A stretch of DNA of 6,298 bases. It comes from Spirochaetales bacterium (lineage in GTDB: Bacteria > Spirochaetota > Spirochaetia > DSM-27196 > SKKC01). The notes under the pieces are model-generated. The model did not search any database and was not told where the DNA came from. It saw only the letters and a program-made list of their open reading frames with translations. The translations under genes and the position numbers were made by a program. Shown here in pieces: positions 5,573 through 6,298 of the stretch. Location of the stretch: positions 1 through 6,298 of the forward strand of contig SKKC01000349.1 in the NCBI GenBank assembly GCA_007121695.1, written 5' to 3'. The stretch's first letter is position 1; the number at the start of each line of letters is the position of its first letter.

Positions 5573-6298
5573 ATGGAATACAAGCGACTGGGTTCGTCAG
5601 GATTGAAGGTGAGTGAGCTTTCATTCGGCTCGTGGGTTACGTTTTCGACACAGCTTGATGTTGAGCAGGGTAAAGCCTGCATGCACGCTGCCTACGACGC
5701 CGGGGTCAACTTCTTCGATAACGCCGAAGCATACGCCAAGGGAGAATCCGAGCGCATCATGGGGCGCATACTCGCGGACTCCGGCTGGCGACGGGACTCG
5801 TATATCGTCTCGAGCAAGGTATTCGGTGGAGCAATAGAAAATCCCGGGCCGACACAGCGGGGGTTGAGCCGTAAGCACGTCTACGATGCCTGTCATCAGG
5901 CCATGGAGCGCCTTCGTGTCGACTACCTTGATCTGTACTTCTGCCACAGGCCCGATCCGGAAGTCCCGATCGAAGAGACGGTGTTTGCCATGACCGAACT
6001 CATACGTCAGGGCAAGGTGCTGTACTGGGGTACGTCCGAGTGGAGCGCACAGGAGCTCATGCAGGCGTACAGCGTGGCCCGACAGTACAACATGATTCCA
6101 CCGACCATGGAGCAGCCACAGTACAACATGCTGCACCGGGTACGTTTTGAAAAAGAGTACGAGCGCCTGTACTCCGAAATCGGTCTCGGTACCACGATCT
6201 GGTCGCCGCTCGGAAGTGGCCTGTTGACGGGTAAGTACAACGACGGAATCCCTGAGGGCTCCCGTGCAACTCTCCCCGGCTACGAGTGGCTCCGGAAG
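5573..6298 (+). CDS. Aldo/keto reductase, Kv-beta-like (AKR6) family, 3' end cut
   Basis: The frame from ATG 5573 stays open to the end of the window, giving 242 of an expected 320-340 or so residues. It opens with EYKRLGSSGLKVSELSFGSW (residues 2-21), the usual first strand of the (beta/alpha)8 barrel of NADPH-dependent aldo/keto reductases. Catalytic residues are visible: D49 and Y54 (FDNAEAYAKG), K82 (SSKVFG) and H125 (CHRPDP). RGLSRKH (96-102), YWGTSEWS (151-158), AYSVARQYNMIPP (165-177) and SPLGSGLLTGKY (211-222, cofactor-binding loop) are close to the potassium-channel beta-subunit branch. In animal Kv-beta the fourth tetrad position is Asn (NRPDP); here it is His, the usual residue of active enzymes. 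The likely role is reduction of aldehydes or ketones; the natural substrate cannot be read from the sequence. Divergent from the cytochrome gene. Bacterial relatives are often annotated as channel beta subunits without evidence. Confidence 0.95.
   Translation, partial: MEYKRLGSSGLKVSELSFGSWVTFSTQLDVEQGKACMHAAYDAGVNFFDNAEAYAKGESERIMGRILADSGWRRDSYIVSSKVFGGAIENPGPTQRGLSRKHVYDACHQAMERLRVDYLDLYFCHRPDPEVPIEETVFAMTELIRQGKVLYWGTSEWSAQELMQAYSVARQYNMIPPTMEQPQYNMLHRVRFEKEYERLYSEIGLGTTIWSPLGSGLLTGKYNDGIPEGSRATLPGYEWLRK

Noticed and set aside
4971..5606. A 211-codon open frame on the plus strand opposite the membrane cytochrome gene
   Set aside because: Its Glu/Lys/Arg-rich composition is what results from reading a hydrophobic membrane-protein gene in reverse. 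The opposite strand encodes helices with conserved heme histidines.
5613..6269. Several short open frames on both strands overlapping the aldo/keto reductase
   Set aside because: The plus-strand frame from 5573 encodes continuous, highly conserved AKR sequence to the window end, so the others are shadows.

Overview
The window is gene-dense, GC-rich bacterial chromosome with seven protein-coding genes, two of them cut by the ends (the 5' part of a trkA-like gene and the 3' part of an aldo/keto reductase gene). No rRNA, tRNA, CRISPR array, transposase, integrase or long repeat was seen. The best clue to the organism is the small helical protein on the minus strand at 3592-4185. Its N-terminus resembles an uncharacterised protein that I recall from spirochaetes, so a free-living, high-GC spirochaete is my best guess, at moderate to low confidence. 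The remaining genes are widespread in bacteria.

Layout. Plus strand, 1-3566: the C-terminal RCK domain of a TrkA-type K+ uptake regulator, then a TrkH-type K+ translocating subunit that overlaps it, then recQ 18 bases downstream. These three are probably co-transcribed. Minus strand, 5462 down to 3592: a six-helix membrane cytochrome of the ferric-reductase/MsrQ type, then 5-formyltetrahydrofolate cyclo-ligase overlapping it by 8 bases, then the helical protein of unknown function after a 49-base gap that holds a plausible promoter. recQ and the helical-protein gene converge, with only 25 bases between their stop codons. Plus strand, 5573 to the end: an aldo/keto reductase of the Kv-beta-like (AKR6) group, divergent from the cytochrome gene across a 110-base region with small repeats.

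How the genes fit together. TrkA and TrkH make one potassium uptake system: the cytosolic nucleotide-binding ring gates the membrane pore. RecQ is a DNA repair helicase and has no obvious link to it beyond position. The cytochrome and folate enzyme look translationally coupled, but no functional link is established. No dedicated soluble partner for the cytochrome (for example MsrP, or an FAD/NAD reductase domain) lies in the window.

I do not see a clear new multi-gene system. The points most worth following are the uncharacterised helical protein with its own promoter and a palindrome in the promoter spacer, the stand-alone cytochrome with a complete four-histidine bis-heme pattern next to a folate gene, and the repeats in the divergent promoter region.
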